NCBI GenBank assembly: GCA_028284865.1
Contig: JANQQV010000020.1
Location: forward strand, 1-64,000
Source of the DNA: Rhodothermales bacterium
Lineage (GTDB): Bacteria; Bacteroidota; Rhodothermia; Rhodothermales; UBA10348
Length of the DNA stretch: 64,000 bases
Direction of reading: 5' to 3'
Below, piece after piece: positions 1-8,231 of this stretch; position 1 is the stretch's first letter; every line of letters starts with the position of its first letter. The position numbers and the translations under genes are program-made. The notes under the pieces were generated by a model, which searched no databases, was not told where the DNA came from, and was given only the letters and a program-made list of their open reading frames with translations.

Positions 1-159
1 GAGTGAGATCTCCTCAGAGCCAAAGAAATCCACGAGATCAGATCGATAGGCACGCCGCGTGGCTGGACGATCAAACTTCAAGAGATACGTATCAAGCAGC
101 CTGTCCGAAAAGGACTTCGCCGGGGATCCGGAAGAGATATGTACCAGATGGTCGGACAA
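1..159 (-). CDS. Tyrosine recombinase/integrase, N-terminal fragment (runs off left edge)
   Basis: A minus-strand frame is open for 53 codons from a TTG at 159 to base 1, with an in-frame TGA about 11 codons upstream of that TTG. The peptide contains LLDTYLLKFDRPATRRAYRSD followed closely by LVDFFGS. This is the pattern of the SAM-like core-binding N-terminal domain of XerC/XerD-type recombinases, where a helix with S/P-x-T-x-x-x-Y is followed by D-L-x-x-F. The catalytic domain (R-H-x-x-R, Tyr) lies outside the window, so whether this is a housekeeping Xer protein or a mobile-element integrase cannot be decided. The start codon is uncertain. The gene is divergent from fxsA across an AT-rich region at about 200-235. 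Confidence 0.6.
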   Translation of the reverse strand, partial: MSDHLVHISSGSPAKSFSDRLLDTYLLKFDRPATRRAYRSDLVDFFGSEEISL

Positions 160-330
160 GGGTGCACTCAGAGGTCAAGGGATCGAAACTCACTCGTATT
201 TATAAAGTATGATAATAATAGTTATCGTACAACAAGGAGCTTGTGAAACGGATTTAACACGTGAATACCGTCATTCGTGAAGCAATCTGACTGAATTGCC
301 GTACGACAGTCCTCATCATTCACAGACGCT
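160..330. promoter_or_regulatory. Divergent intergenic region with AT-rich promoter-like stretch
   Basis: This separates the minus-strand recombinase from plus-strand fxsA. Bases 199-232 are strongly AT-rich. Read on the minus strand they offer a TTG at about 230 and TACTTTAT about 20 bases further on, resembling the Bacteroidota -33/-7 pattern (TTG, then TAnnTTTG). No RNA gene or terminator was recognised. Confidence 0.3.
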
Positions 331-888
331 ATGCCCTGGTTACTCATTCTGTTTGTCGTTGTCCCGGCACTTGAGCTGTACGTGCTGATCCAGATCGGTA
401 CGGTCATCGGTGCAATGAACACATTCCTGCTCATCCTTGGGACCGGAATCCTCGGTTCTTGGCTGGCCAAGAATCAAGGCCTTGCCACGTGGCGCGCATT
501 GAATCAGCGGTTCAGTCAGGGCCAGATTCCAGGAAAAGAATTGATGGACGGTGCCATCATTCTCGTGTGCGCTGCATTGCTGCTTACGCCGGGCGTTATC
601 ACGGACGTCATTGGATTGGCCGGATTGATTCCGGTCACCCGTGCCGGATTCAGAAATGTCCTGTCGGCCTTGTTCACGGCGAATCCAGCTTTTCGCGTCA
701 GCTTTGGCGCTGGTTCGGTGTACAATGCGTATCGTGGAAGCACGAGCCAACAAAGTGGCCCTGATCCGTCCGGCACTCCACATGCGGGAACGGAATCGCC
801 GCAGGAGGCCTCACTTGAAGACGAGCCGATCGTCTCAGGCTCGGCAAAATCGCGTCCTGCGCATATGGAGCCGACTTCAGGCGTCTGA
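331..888 (+). CDS. fxsA: FxsA family membrane protein
   Basis: This 185-residue protein has the FxsA core: an N-terminal membrane segment starting MPWLLILFVVVPALELYVLI, then IGxxxG-type hydrophobic helices and the LLLTPGVITDVIGL segment at roughly residues 80-100, as in Escherichia coli FxsA and Bacillus YtzA homologues. FxsA is a small cytoplasmic-membrane protein whose overproduction relieves exclusion of phage T7 by the F plasmid; its cellular role is otherwise unclear. The last 50 residues are polar and variable, as usual in the family. The stop lies two bases before the ATG of the DinB-like gene, so the two are probably co-transcribed. Confidence 0.9.
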   Translation: MPWLLILFVVVPALELYVLIQIGTVIGAMNTFLLILGTGILGSWLAKNQGLATWRALNQRFSQGQIPGKELMDGAIILVCAALLLTPGVITDVIGLAGLIPVTRAGFRNVLSALFTANPAFRVSFGAGSVYNAYRGSTSQQSGPDPSGTPHAGTESPQEASLEDEPIVSGSAKSRPAHMEPTSGV

Positions 889-890
889 AT

Positions 891-1409
891 ATGCCCAAAA
901 AACCGTCACCTGAGTCTCCAGCGACCAAGACGCCTGCGGAGAATTTGCTTGCGATTCAGGCGCATCTAGATACACTGGAAACGTACCTGGGCGACTATGA
1001 TCTCCAGGAAAGCGCGGTTTCAGAATGGTCTGTCGGACAGCACATCGAGCATATCCTTGCAGCGACATCCCTGTTGACCGTTCTGTTGCTCAGGAACCGC
1101 ACCCTTGAAGACGAAGGCGACCAGCGTTCCATCAAGCCAACGCTGTTGAATCGCGGTCGTATTCCACGCGGAATAGCTCAGGCGCCCGAGGCCACCGTTC
1201 CAGGTGACAGTCCCGCGCTAGACGATCTCGAGAAGCAATTACGAGCATGTCGTAAAAGGGTCGCCAGATTACCCAATGCCGAATCGGAATCCGTGGTTAC
1301 TCACCCGTACCTCGGCGACATGAATCGTGATGAAGCTCTAGCCTTTATGGTCATTCACCTCGATCATCACTTGAAGATCATGGCCGACATTATGAAGGAC
1401 GCGAAATAG
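891..1409 (+). CDS. DinB-like (DinB_2 type) putative metal-dependent protein
   Basis: This 172-residue protein fits the DinB/YfiT four-helix-bundle superfamily. Candidate metal ligands are the paired histidines in WSVGQHIEHIL (H51, H54) and the C-terminal IHLDHHLKI (H156, H159, H160), spaced as in that family, where three His residues bind a divalent metal. Members include bacillithiol/mycothiol-dependent transferases and many damage-induced proteins of unknown reaction, so no substrate is assigned. It follows fxsA by two bases. The first 15 residues are Pro/Ser/Lys-rich and probably disordered. Confidence 0.75.
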   Translation: MPKKPSPESPATKTPAENLLAIQAHLDTLETYLGDYDLQESAVSEWSVGQHIEHILAATSLLTVLLLRNRTLEDEGDQRSIKPTLLNRGRIPRGIAQAPEATVPGDSPALDDLEKQLRACRKRVARLPNAESESVVTHPYLGDMNRDEALAFMVIHLDHHLKIMADIMKDAK

Positions 1410-1425
1410 TCGCTGCTTACTTCAT

Positions 1426-2223
1426 TCAGTACGCGATGCGTACGTCGATATGCCATGCGGCAGAAAGACTTTCGGCGATCTCGCGCTCTTCGTCTGTGAC
1501 GTCGCCGTCGGACTTTGCAATCGTGATCAAATCATCCAGGACGATGAGTCGTTGCGAGCGACGTAGCGCATCTTTGATGGCTCCAATGGAGTCCTGGATA
1601 TCGGATGCGTCCGGTCCCTGTGCGTAATACTGGATCGCGGTTCGAAGGATGCTGCGGAGATCTTCCTCGTTCAGATCGGGCTCCCACTCCCCCAGTCGAT
1701 TGATCATTGTTCGGATTTCTACGTCCGTCAAGTCGCCATCGGATGCGTGTCCCATGATTAGGTACATCAGTGCGATATCATGCATGACACTCCATTCGGG
1801 GTCATTTTCGAGGCGTGCGCTGGTTTCATCGATCAGACGGTCTTTGGTAGCCTTGATATCCCAGGCGGTCGCTAGGATGGACAACAGATTCTGCTCTGAG
1901 TTGAGCAGGACACCGTCCGCCTCGGCAATGCGCATGACATCTTCGAGTACCTCTCGACGCTGTTCGATTTTGAGCGCTTCTCCGAGAGCGCGCACCGAAT
2001 GCACGAACTCCTTCTCCGCGTCGGACTCGAAGAACACCGAAGCAGCTTCCAGCACGATTTCGTGAACGTCGTGATCGGTCAGATTCGGTCGCCACTTCCG
2101 GATAGAGGCCGAAATGGCGTCTACTTCCTCGTTTGCGAGATCCGCGTCTGTCGAGTAAGCCAAGGTCAAAAAGACCAGGGCTATATCATGGAGATGGGTC
2201 CAGGATTCTTCGTGCGTGTGCAT
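1426..2223 (-). CDS. Tandem TerB-like domain protein
   Basis: The 265-residue acidic protein consists of two similar halves. Residues about 10-125 and 140-262 each begin with a HDIAL-x(2)-L segment, continue with a DxDL-x(2)-E-x(4)-I loop, and end with an A-x-x-DG-V-x-x-x-E loop followed by AW-I. The negatively charged DG loops resemble those of TerB-like domains, found in tellurite-resistance proteins and many envelope-stress proteins. Function is unknown. The gene is convergent with the DinB-like gene (16-base gap) and lies upstream, on the same strand, of nothing obvious. The duplication is visible in the sequence; the TerB assignment is from memory of the fold signature. Confidence 0.65.
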   Translation of the reverse strand: MHTHEESWTHLHDIALVFLTLAYSTDADLANEEVDAISASIRKWRPNLTDHDVHEIVLEAASVFFESDAEKEFVHSVRALGEALKIEQRREVLEDVMRIAEADGVLLNSEQNLLSILATAWDIKATKDRLIDETSARLENDPEWSVMHDIALMYLIMGHASDGDLTDVEIRTMINRLGEWEPDLNEEDLRSILRTAIQYYAQGPDASDIQDSIGAIKDALRRSQRLIVLDDLITIAKSDGDVTDEEREIAESLSAAWHIDVRIAY

Positions 2224-2375
2224 GCGTCGTTGTCGGATGATCAGATGAAGATGCTACGGTGCATCTGCAACGGAAGATACACTGAAAACCGCCCGTTGGG
2301 ATGAAGAAACGCAGGTATCCTTCCCGCGGACACCACGAGACAAGTACTTCGTTTCGCCCAACGAATATGAAAGTG

Positions 2376-2972
2376 TCAAACCTTGGAAAAGACCTCCGTC
2401 AGCTCCTTTTCTACTTCCAGCCAACCTTCTTCGGCGTACCAGTCGACAGTCGTTGACGAGACGATTCGACCCTCAGCGCCAGAATCCATCAATTCCTGCC
2501 GAATGTCCCGAATGGCATCGGGCTGTGGTCCCCAAACGAAATCCACTGTCCCATCGGGCTGGATGTGTGCGAGTTTGGGTATCGAACGCTTGCCGTTTGT
2601 CAAGAACTGCTCCATCACCTCAGGGTGGTCATCCTTAAGAAGGATGCGTAGAGTGATGTTTTCATGCCTATCACTTGCCCATTTCACCATCGGAAGGCTG
2701 TATGCTGAGTCGACACACCAATCGTCTGTGATGAAGAGCCAGTCAGCAGGGCCTGTCAGGGCTTTCACGGCCGCCTGGAAGGCTTGAGATGGAGACCACA
2801 GCTCTTCCACCCTCTCCTGGCGCTCCAGATTGTACTTGGAATAGAACCGGGTACGCCGAGCAACGGGATCCAGCCCTTTCATGGGAAGAGCGTTCTTGGC
2901 CCGCCATTGGTCCATGTAGTTCTCGAAAGTCAGTCCGGCTCGGATCTCAGAGAGCAGTTCTTTGGATAGCAT
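2376..2972 (-). CDS. Thioredoxin-family protein with single-cysteine active site
   Basis: The 198-residue protein has a thioredoxin-like segment centred on ITDDWCVDSAYSLPMV (about residues 101-116), then LRILLKDDHPEVMEQFLTNG and the cis-proline loop RSIPKL. In this cytosolic subfamily, common in Bacteroidota and Firmicutes, the motif is W-C-x-D-S/A rather than C-x-x-C. The missing second cysteine is therefore probably a family trait, and the protein is unlikely to be a classical dithiol oxidoreductase. It is divergent from the sugar symporter gene; the two share the 240-base region that holds the LacI-type palindrome. Confidence 0.8.
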   Translation of the reverse strand: MLSKELLSEIRAGLTFENYMDQWRAKNALPMKGLDPVARRTRFYSKYNLERQERVEELWSPSQAFQAAVKALTGPADWLFITDDWCVDSAYSLPMVKWASDRHENITLRILLKDDHPEVMEQFLTNGKRSIPKLAHIQPDGTVDFVWGPQPDAIRDIRQELMDSGAEGRIVSSTTVDWYAEEGWLEVEKELTEVFSKV

Positions 2973-3146
2973 CGATTTCCTTGATTGTGATGCGCCTGCG
3001 TTGAGTTGGAGTTCGTCAGTGTTACTAGCTGCACCTCAAGGCTATTGGTCTGCAGGGGTTGGACCGCCTTCTTCGACGGAAACTACATGCGTCAGACGGA
3101 CAAAATGGGGCTTTCTGCTTGTCCAAAGGTCCAAGAATCTATATAC

Positions 3147-3164
3147 TCTGAAAACGTTTTCAGA
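3147..3164. promoter_or_regulatory. LacI/GalR-type operator, 18-bp perfect palindrome
   Basis: TCTGAAAACGTTTTCAGA is a perfect inverted repeat centred on the CG step, the hallmark of LacI/GalR family operators (an A-rich half site, central CG, T-rich half site). It lies 46 bases before the ATG at 3211 and next to an AT-rich stretch (TATATACT, 3140-3147) that could be the -7 region. A repressor bound here would block the symporter-phosphorylase operon. No LacI-family gene occurs in the window, so the regulator must be elsewhere. Confidence 0.75.
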
Positions 3165-3210
3165 ATGTGGTGATGCGACGGCTTTCACGACTCTTCGTGT
3201 GCCCTCAATC

Positions 3211-4680
3211 ATGCCTGAATACCCCAATCACTCCACTTTCCAAGCCATGAGTGCTGCACAATCGACCTCCAAAAAAGTCCCCTTCGGATTGAAGCTGGCT
3301 TGGGGTTTCGGAATGCTGGCCAATCAGATGTTTCCTGCAGCATTGGGGGTATTTCTGGTCGTCCTCGTCCAGAATCTGGGCTTCTCCCCCCTCCTCTGGG
3401 GAGTCATTTTCTTCGCACCGCGGCTTTTTGATGCCATCACGGATCCCATCATGGGATTCATCTCCGACAACACGAGATCCAAATGGGGGCGACGTCGCCA
3501 ATACATCTTCATTGGTGCGATCATCCTCGGCTTGTCTTACATGGCCATGTGGCAGCTGTACGCTGAGAACGGTGTCACATTCAATTTTGTCTACTTCATG
3601 GGCTTCTCGCTCGTGTTCTATCTCGGCCTGACCATATTCAGCGTGCCTTTCGTGGCCATGGGATATGAGATGAGCGATGATTTCCACGAGCGTACCAACA
3701 TCATGGCAGTGGGCCAGTTTGTCGGGCAGTGGGCCTGGGTGATTGCCCCGTGGTTCTGGGTGATCCTCTACGATCCAGCATGGTTTCCAGATGCTGCTAC
3801 TGGGGTCAGAGAGCTGTCCATTTGGGTCGGAGTCGGTTGCGGGATTCTGGCAATGATCCCGGCCATTTTCATCAAGCAAAGGTCTACCGTGGACCGGGAC
3901 GATCTGGCCACTGTTTCCATGGCGACCATGGGTCAGAGTCTAAAGGAGATCGCTTCAGCGACAGCGGATGCCTTCCGGATAAAGCAGTTCAGACAGATCG
4001 CTTTTGCCACCTTCCTGATCTTCAATTCTTTCAACGTCATCGCGACGTTCACTTTCTTCATCATCCTGCACTATCTCTTTGCCGGCGATGAAGCAGCCGT
4101 GGGTATTTGGCCGGCCATGCACGGTTCGATCGGGGCGCTTGTGACCACGTTCATCGTGATCCCCATTGTGGCATGGGTGTCGAAATTCCTGGGCAAGAAG
4201 AAGACCTTCATTCTGTCTCAGGCGGTCTCGGTTGTCGGCTATATCCTGTTCTGGTTCCTGTTCGTTCCGGGTAAGCCCTACCTCTTTCTCTGGGCGCTTC
4301 CTTTCCATTCATTCGGCATCGGGGGTCTGTTCACCCTGATGATGTCGATGACGGCAGACGTCTGTGACATTGACGAATACAATACCGGGAGGCGGCGTGA
4401 AGGCACCCTGGGAGCCGTCTATTGGTGGATGACCAAGTTCGGTCAGGCATTCGCAGGATTGCTTTCAGGGGTGATCATGGCCATGGTGGGCTTCGACGCA
4501 GCCAATGTCACCATGGATGCCATGACCGGGCTCCGTTTGTTCTACACCTTCCTGCCGATTGCAGGAGTGATAGGAGCCATAGCCATCATGTGGAATTACG
4601 ATATCACTGAGGAAAAGGCCAACGAAATCCGCAAGGCATTGGCCGATCGTGCGTCAGTCGCTACGTCTTCCGCTTCCTGA
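3211..4680 (+). CDS. GPH-family (MFS) sugar:cation symporter
   Basis: About 490 residues with some twelve hydrophobic segments. The N-terminal GLKLAWGFGMLANQMF segment and the D-A-x-x-DPIMGFISDNTRSKWGRRR loop (about residues 70-95) are typical of glycoside-pentoside-hexuronide:cation symporters such as MelB and SemiSWEET-unrelated SLC45-like carriers. These proteins import oligosaccharides or glycosides with Na+ or H+. The open frame extends further upstream to 2962, but that part overlaps the thioredoxin gene and the operator. The ATG at 3211 is preferred, with 3247 as an equally plausible start. The phosphorylase gene follows after 29 bases, which suggests the transporter delivers its substrate. 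Confidence 0.85.
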   Translation: MPEYPNHSTFQAMSAAQSTSKKVPFGLKLAWGFGMLANQMFPAALGVFLVVLVQNLGFSPLLWGVIFFAPRLFDAITDPIMGFISDNTRSKWGRRRQYIFIGAIILGLSYMAMWQLYAENGVTFNFVYFMGFSLVFYLGLTIFSVPFVAMGYEMSDDFHERTNIMAVGQFVGQWAWVIAPWFWVILYDPAWFPDAATGVRELSIWVGVGCGILAMIPAIFIKQRSTVDRDDLATVSMATMGQSLKEIASATADAFRIKQFRQIAFATFLIFNSFNVIATFTFFIILHYLFAGDEAAVGIWPAMHGSIGALVTTFIVIPIVAWVSKFLGKKKTFILSQAVSVVGYILFWFLFVPGKPYLFLWALPFHSFGIGGLFTLMMSMTADVCDIDEYNTGRRREGTLGAVYWWMTKFGQAFAGLLSGVIMAMVGFDAANVTMDAMTGLRLFYTFLPIAGVIGAIAIMWNYDITEEKANEIRKALADRASVATSSAS

Positions 4681-4709
4681 GTTCACCCGTTCACTTTCTG
4701 CCCTCGTAA

Positions 4710-7700
4710 ATGGGGCAAACAAGCACCGTTATGTCAGGCACCTCGATTCACGTTGATACACCTGCCAAGCATCACGCGACCCGAAATGGCGTCGCAGGCT
4801 CCTATGTAGAGCTGGACGGGGAATCGTATTACGAAATCCGCAACAGCCACCTGATGGCTGAGTTCTTCATGTCCATCGTGGGGGCAGACGACCATTGGAT
4901 GTTCATTTCCAGCCGAGGTGCGCTTTCAGCGGGAAGGCGGAATCCAGACGGAGCCATATTCCCATACGCTCCGGATGACCAGATTTCTGCCATGCAGCGC
5001 AGTACCGGCCCCACGACCGTCATCTCCGTCCCGGACACAGGAGTCGTGTGGCAGCCCTTCTCGATCGGAACGGGCGACAAAGCTGGATACGAGCAGTCCG
5101 TGTTCAAGTCACCCATGGGAAGCAAGGTCGTCTTCGAAGAGCGCAACGATGATCTTGGGCTGACATTCAGATACCGATGGACGTTCAGCCCCCGGTTCGG
5201 CTTTGTCAGGGATTGTGTGTTGACTAACACCGGGCGATCCGATCGCACCATCGATGTGTTGGACGGGATTCAGAACCTGCTCCCATGTGGTGTCGGACAG
5301 GATTTCTGGCATCGTTTCAGCAACCTCGGCAATGCGTACAAGAAGAGTGAGCTCCTGGAATCCAGTCGCCTCGGCATTTTCTATTTGAGCTCCGTTCCTA
5401 CGGACCGAGCAGAGCCCTCGGAAGGTCTGCGCTCCACCATCGTGTGGCACGATGGGTTTGATCCCGATGCGCTGCTCCTCTCCCCCTCTCAGGTGCCGGC
5501 CGCCATCCGGGGTGAACAGATTGTCACAGAGCACGCACGACGTGGCCAAGTAGCGGCCTATCTTGTTTCCAAACGACTGGATCTGGCACCAGGGAGCAGC
5601 ATCCGTTGGAGACAAGTGGCGGACCTGGACAAGGATCAGGCCGACGTCATCAATCACTCCGCCTGGCTCGCTTCGGGTGCCGATACCTGGGACATGGTCG
5701 ACAAGGATATTGCGGAGGGCGAAACCCACCTCAAACGCCTCATCGCCTCGTCAGACGGCTTACAGTGCGGCTCGAACCTGAATCGAACGAATCGGCACTT
5801 CTCCAATACGCTGTTCAATGTCATGCGCGGAGGCGTTCCGCTTCAAAACTACGAGGTAGATACAAGCGACTTCCGAAAGCATGTGGACGTGTTCAATCGG
5901 GATGTAGCTATTCGCCATTCCGAATTACTGTCGACGCTGCCTGATCAGATTGATCATGCTGTTTTGAATGAGCGTCTCGCTGAAACCAAGGATCCGGATC
6001 TCATCCGTCTTGGACTCGAGTATTTGCCTCTTGCCTTCAGTCGGCGACATGGAGATCCGACTCGACCGTGGAATCGGTTCTCCATTGATCTGAAGAGTGA
6101 GGACGGAAGTAGCAACCTGAACTATCAGGGCAACTGGCGCGATATCTTCCAGAACTGGGAAGCGCTGGGGATGGCTTTCCCGGATTTCTACCCGGCTATG
6201 ATATGCCGCTTCGTCAATGCGACGACTGCTGACGGTTACAACGCTTATCGGATCACCAAGGATGGTCTGGAGTGGGAAGCGCCCGAGCCGGAAGACCCGT
6301 GGTCAAACATCGGGTACTGGAGTGATCATCAGATCATATACCTGCTGAAGCTTCTGGAATGGAATCGTCGCTTCCACCCTGGATCATCCCGGGAATTGCT
6401 TTCCGAGAGGGTATTCGTCCATGCTGAGGTGCCCTACCGGATCAAGGACTTTGATGCCATCAAGGCCAATCCGCAAGAGACCATCGATTATGATTGGTCG
6501 CTGTCTGAAGAGATTGAAAGCCGCGTCGAGAAGACGGGCTCTGACGGAAAGCTGTTGCGCGATCAATCGGGAAGCATCCATCGCGTGACGCTTCTCGAAA
6601 AGCTTCTGACGCTCTCCATCGCAAAGCTGTCCAATTTTGTCCCAGATGGAGGCGTCTGGCTGAATACACAGCGTCCCGAGTGGAATGATGCCAACAATGC
6701 CTTGGTTGGAAACGGGCTTTCCATGGTCACGACCGGCTATCTCCATCGTTGGTTCGACTTTCTGGTTGATTGGATCGAAGAGGAGCAGAACGGCTCTTAT
6801 CCCATCTCATCCGAAGTCAAGAATGCCCTCGTAGCGATCCACAAGGTCATTCTGGAGAATCGCCCGCACATTCAACACGGATTCGATTCTACCTCGCGCG
6901 CTCGCATGGTTGAGGCGCTCTCGCGAGTGGGGTCAGACTACAGAGACACGCTGTACAACGAGACTCCTTCGGGAAATACGGAAGAACTGGATCGTGGCGA
7001 CCTGCTCTCATTTCTATCGGAATCACGCAGCCTGATGGCTGCGAGCATCCGCGCCAATCGACGCGAGGATGGGCTCTACCACTCGTACAATCTGCTGAGG
7101 TGGACACGTACTGGCCTCGAAGTAGATGTCTTGTACGAGATGCTCGAAGGCCAGGTCGCCATGCTTAGCAGTGGCTTACTGTCCAGTCAGGAGGCTATTG
7201 ATCTGCTGGAAGCTCTGAGACAGAGTGCGCTCTTCCGGGCAGATCAGAACAGCTACATCCTCTATCCGAATCGGGACCTGCCAGAGTTCCTCGAAAAGAA
7301 CCAGCTGACTGCCGCTCAAATCGCTGAGTATCCGTTGCTGAGTGCCCTTGTAGATGCGGGAGACACCCGAATCGTGAAAAGGGATGTCGAGGGCGGTTAC
7401 CACTTCAATGGAGACTTCAGAAATGCCTCTGAACTAAGGCAAGCACTTGCTCAGCTGGATCAGCAGTATGCAGGGTTGGTCAGTGAAGATCGAGAGCGAG
7501 TGTGTCAGTTGTTCGAGGAAGTGTTTGATCATCGAACGTTTACCGGGCGCTCGGGTACGTTTTTCGCTTACGAAGGTCTCGGGTCCATCTATTGGCACAT
7601 GGTATCCAAGCTCGGACTGGCGGTAGCTGAGTATGTCGAGAAGTCCCAGGCCAATGCTTATCCGGATCACCACAAGGAGGCGCTTCGTGCTCACCTTGAA

Positions 7701-8186
7701 TCGATACGGGATGGAATCGGAGCTGAAAAATCACCGGAGCATTATGGCGCCTTTCCGTCCGATCCGTACTCTCACACGCCAGAGAATGCTGGTGTTAAAC
7801 AGCCCGGAATGACCGGCCAGGTCAAAGAAGATGTCCTGGCTCGATACATGGAACTGGGCGTTGAGATCGAGGAGGGCATGCTCGGATTCTCCCTTTGCGG
7901 ATTCGACCCGAGCGAATGTGTGAGAGTAGAAACGGAGTTCGAGTACTTCAACCTCGAAGGCCATTCAGCATCTGTTTCCGTTCCCGCTGGCGGATTCGCG
8001 TTCACGGTATGCCAGGTGCCTGTCGTCTACCGACCCGGAGATCGCCGCGAGATCCGAGTCCACGAGTTGAGCGGCGTGGTAGATGTCATTGAAGGATCCC
8101 GTCTTTGCGGCGACGTCAGTCGTGAGGTGTTCGGTCGGTCGGGACGGGTGGCAGCGATTGAATGCGTCTGGCCGGAGTTGGCTTGA
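4710..8186 (+). CDS. Large GH94/GH161-like glycoside phosphorylase
   Basis: This 1158-residue protein resembles inverting glycoside phosphorylases of clan GH-Q. The N-terminal third looks like the beta-supersandwich domain (PDDQISAMQRSTGPTT at about residues 88-103, close to the family's substrate-loop region). The rest is the (alpha/alpha)6 barrel with GNWRDIFQNWEAL (about 473-485), FVNATTADGYNAYRIT, WSNIGYWSDHQIIYLLKL and PEWNDANNALVGNG (from residue 656). GH94 enzymes carry D-W-N-D at the last site, with the first Asp as general acid; here it reads E657-W-N-D660. The length fits GH161 (beta-1,3-oligoglucan phosphorylases, about 1100 residues) better than GH94 (about 800). Such enzymes split an oligosaccharide with phosphate to a sugar-1-phosphate in the cytosol. 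No signal peptide is seen. Substrate is not determined. Confidence 0.7.
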   Translation: MGQTSTVMSGTSIHVDTPAKHHATRNGVAGSYVELDGESYYEIRNSHLMAEFFMSIVGADDHWMFISSRGALSAGRRNPDGAIFPYAPDDQISAMQRSTGPTTVISVPDTGVVWQPFSIGTGDKAGYEQSVFKSPMGSKVVFEERNDDLGLTFRYRWTFSPRFGFVRDCVLTNTGRSDRTIDVLDGIQNLLPCGVGQDFWHRFSNLGNAYKKSELLESSRLGIFYLSSVPTDRAEPSEGLRSTIVWHDGFDPDALLLSPSQVPAAIRGEQIVTEHARRGQVAAYLVSKRLDLAPGSSIRWRQVADLDKDQADVINHSAWLASGADTWDMVDKDIAEGETHLKRLIASSDGLQCGSNLNRTNRHFSNTLFNVMRGGVPLQNYEVDTSDFRKHVDVFNRDVAIRHSELLSTLPDQIDHAVLNERLAETKDPDLIRLGLEYLPLAFSRRHGDPTRPWNRFSIDLKSEDGSSNLNYQGNWRDIFQNWEALGMAFPDFYPAMICRFVNATTADGYNAYRITKDGLEWEAPEPEDPWSNIGYWSDHQIIYLLKLLEWNRRFHPGSSRELLSERVFVHAEVPYRIKDFDAIKANPQETIDYDWSLSEEIESRVEKTGSDGKLLRDQSGSIHRVTLLEKLLTLSIAKLSNFVPDGGVWLNTQRPEWNDANNALVGNGLSMVTTGYLHRWFDFLVDWIEEEQNGSYPISSEVKNALVAIHKVILENRPHIQHGFDSTSRARMVEALSRVGSDYRDTLYNETPSGNTEELDRGDLLSFLSESRSLMAASIRANRREDGLYHSYNLLRWTRTGLEVDVLYEMLEGQVAMLSSGLLSSQEAIDLLEALRQSALFRADQNSYILYPNRDLPEFLEKNQLTAAQIAEYPLLSALVDAGDTRIVKRDVEGGYHFNGDFRNASELRQALAQLDQQYAGLVSEDRERVCQLFEEVFDHRTFTGRSGTFFAYEGLGSIYWHMVSKLGLAVAEYVEKSQANAYPDHHKEALRAHLESIRDGIGAEKSPEHYGAFPSDPYSHTPENAGVKQPGMTGQVKEDVLARYMELGVEIEEGMLGFSLCGFDPSECVRVETEFEYFNLEGHSASVSVPAGGFAFTVCQVPVVYRPGDRREIRVHELSGVVDVIEGSRLCGDVSREVFGRSGRVAAIECVWPELA

Positions 8187-8231
8187 CACTCCCTCGCTGC
8201 ACGACCGTCGGTAGCTTCATGTTTGGCCCGT

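Noticed and set aside
2962-3210. N-terminal extension of the symporter frame by 83 codons
   Set aside because: It overlaps the divergent thioredoxin start and contains the operator; the extra residues do not look like a transporter N-terminus.
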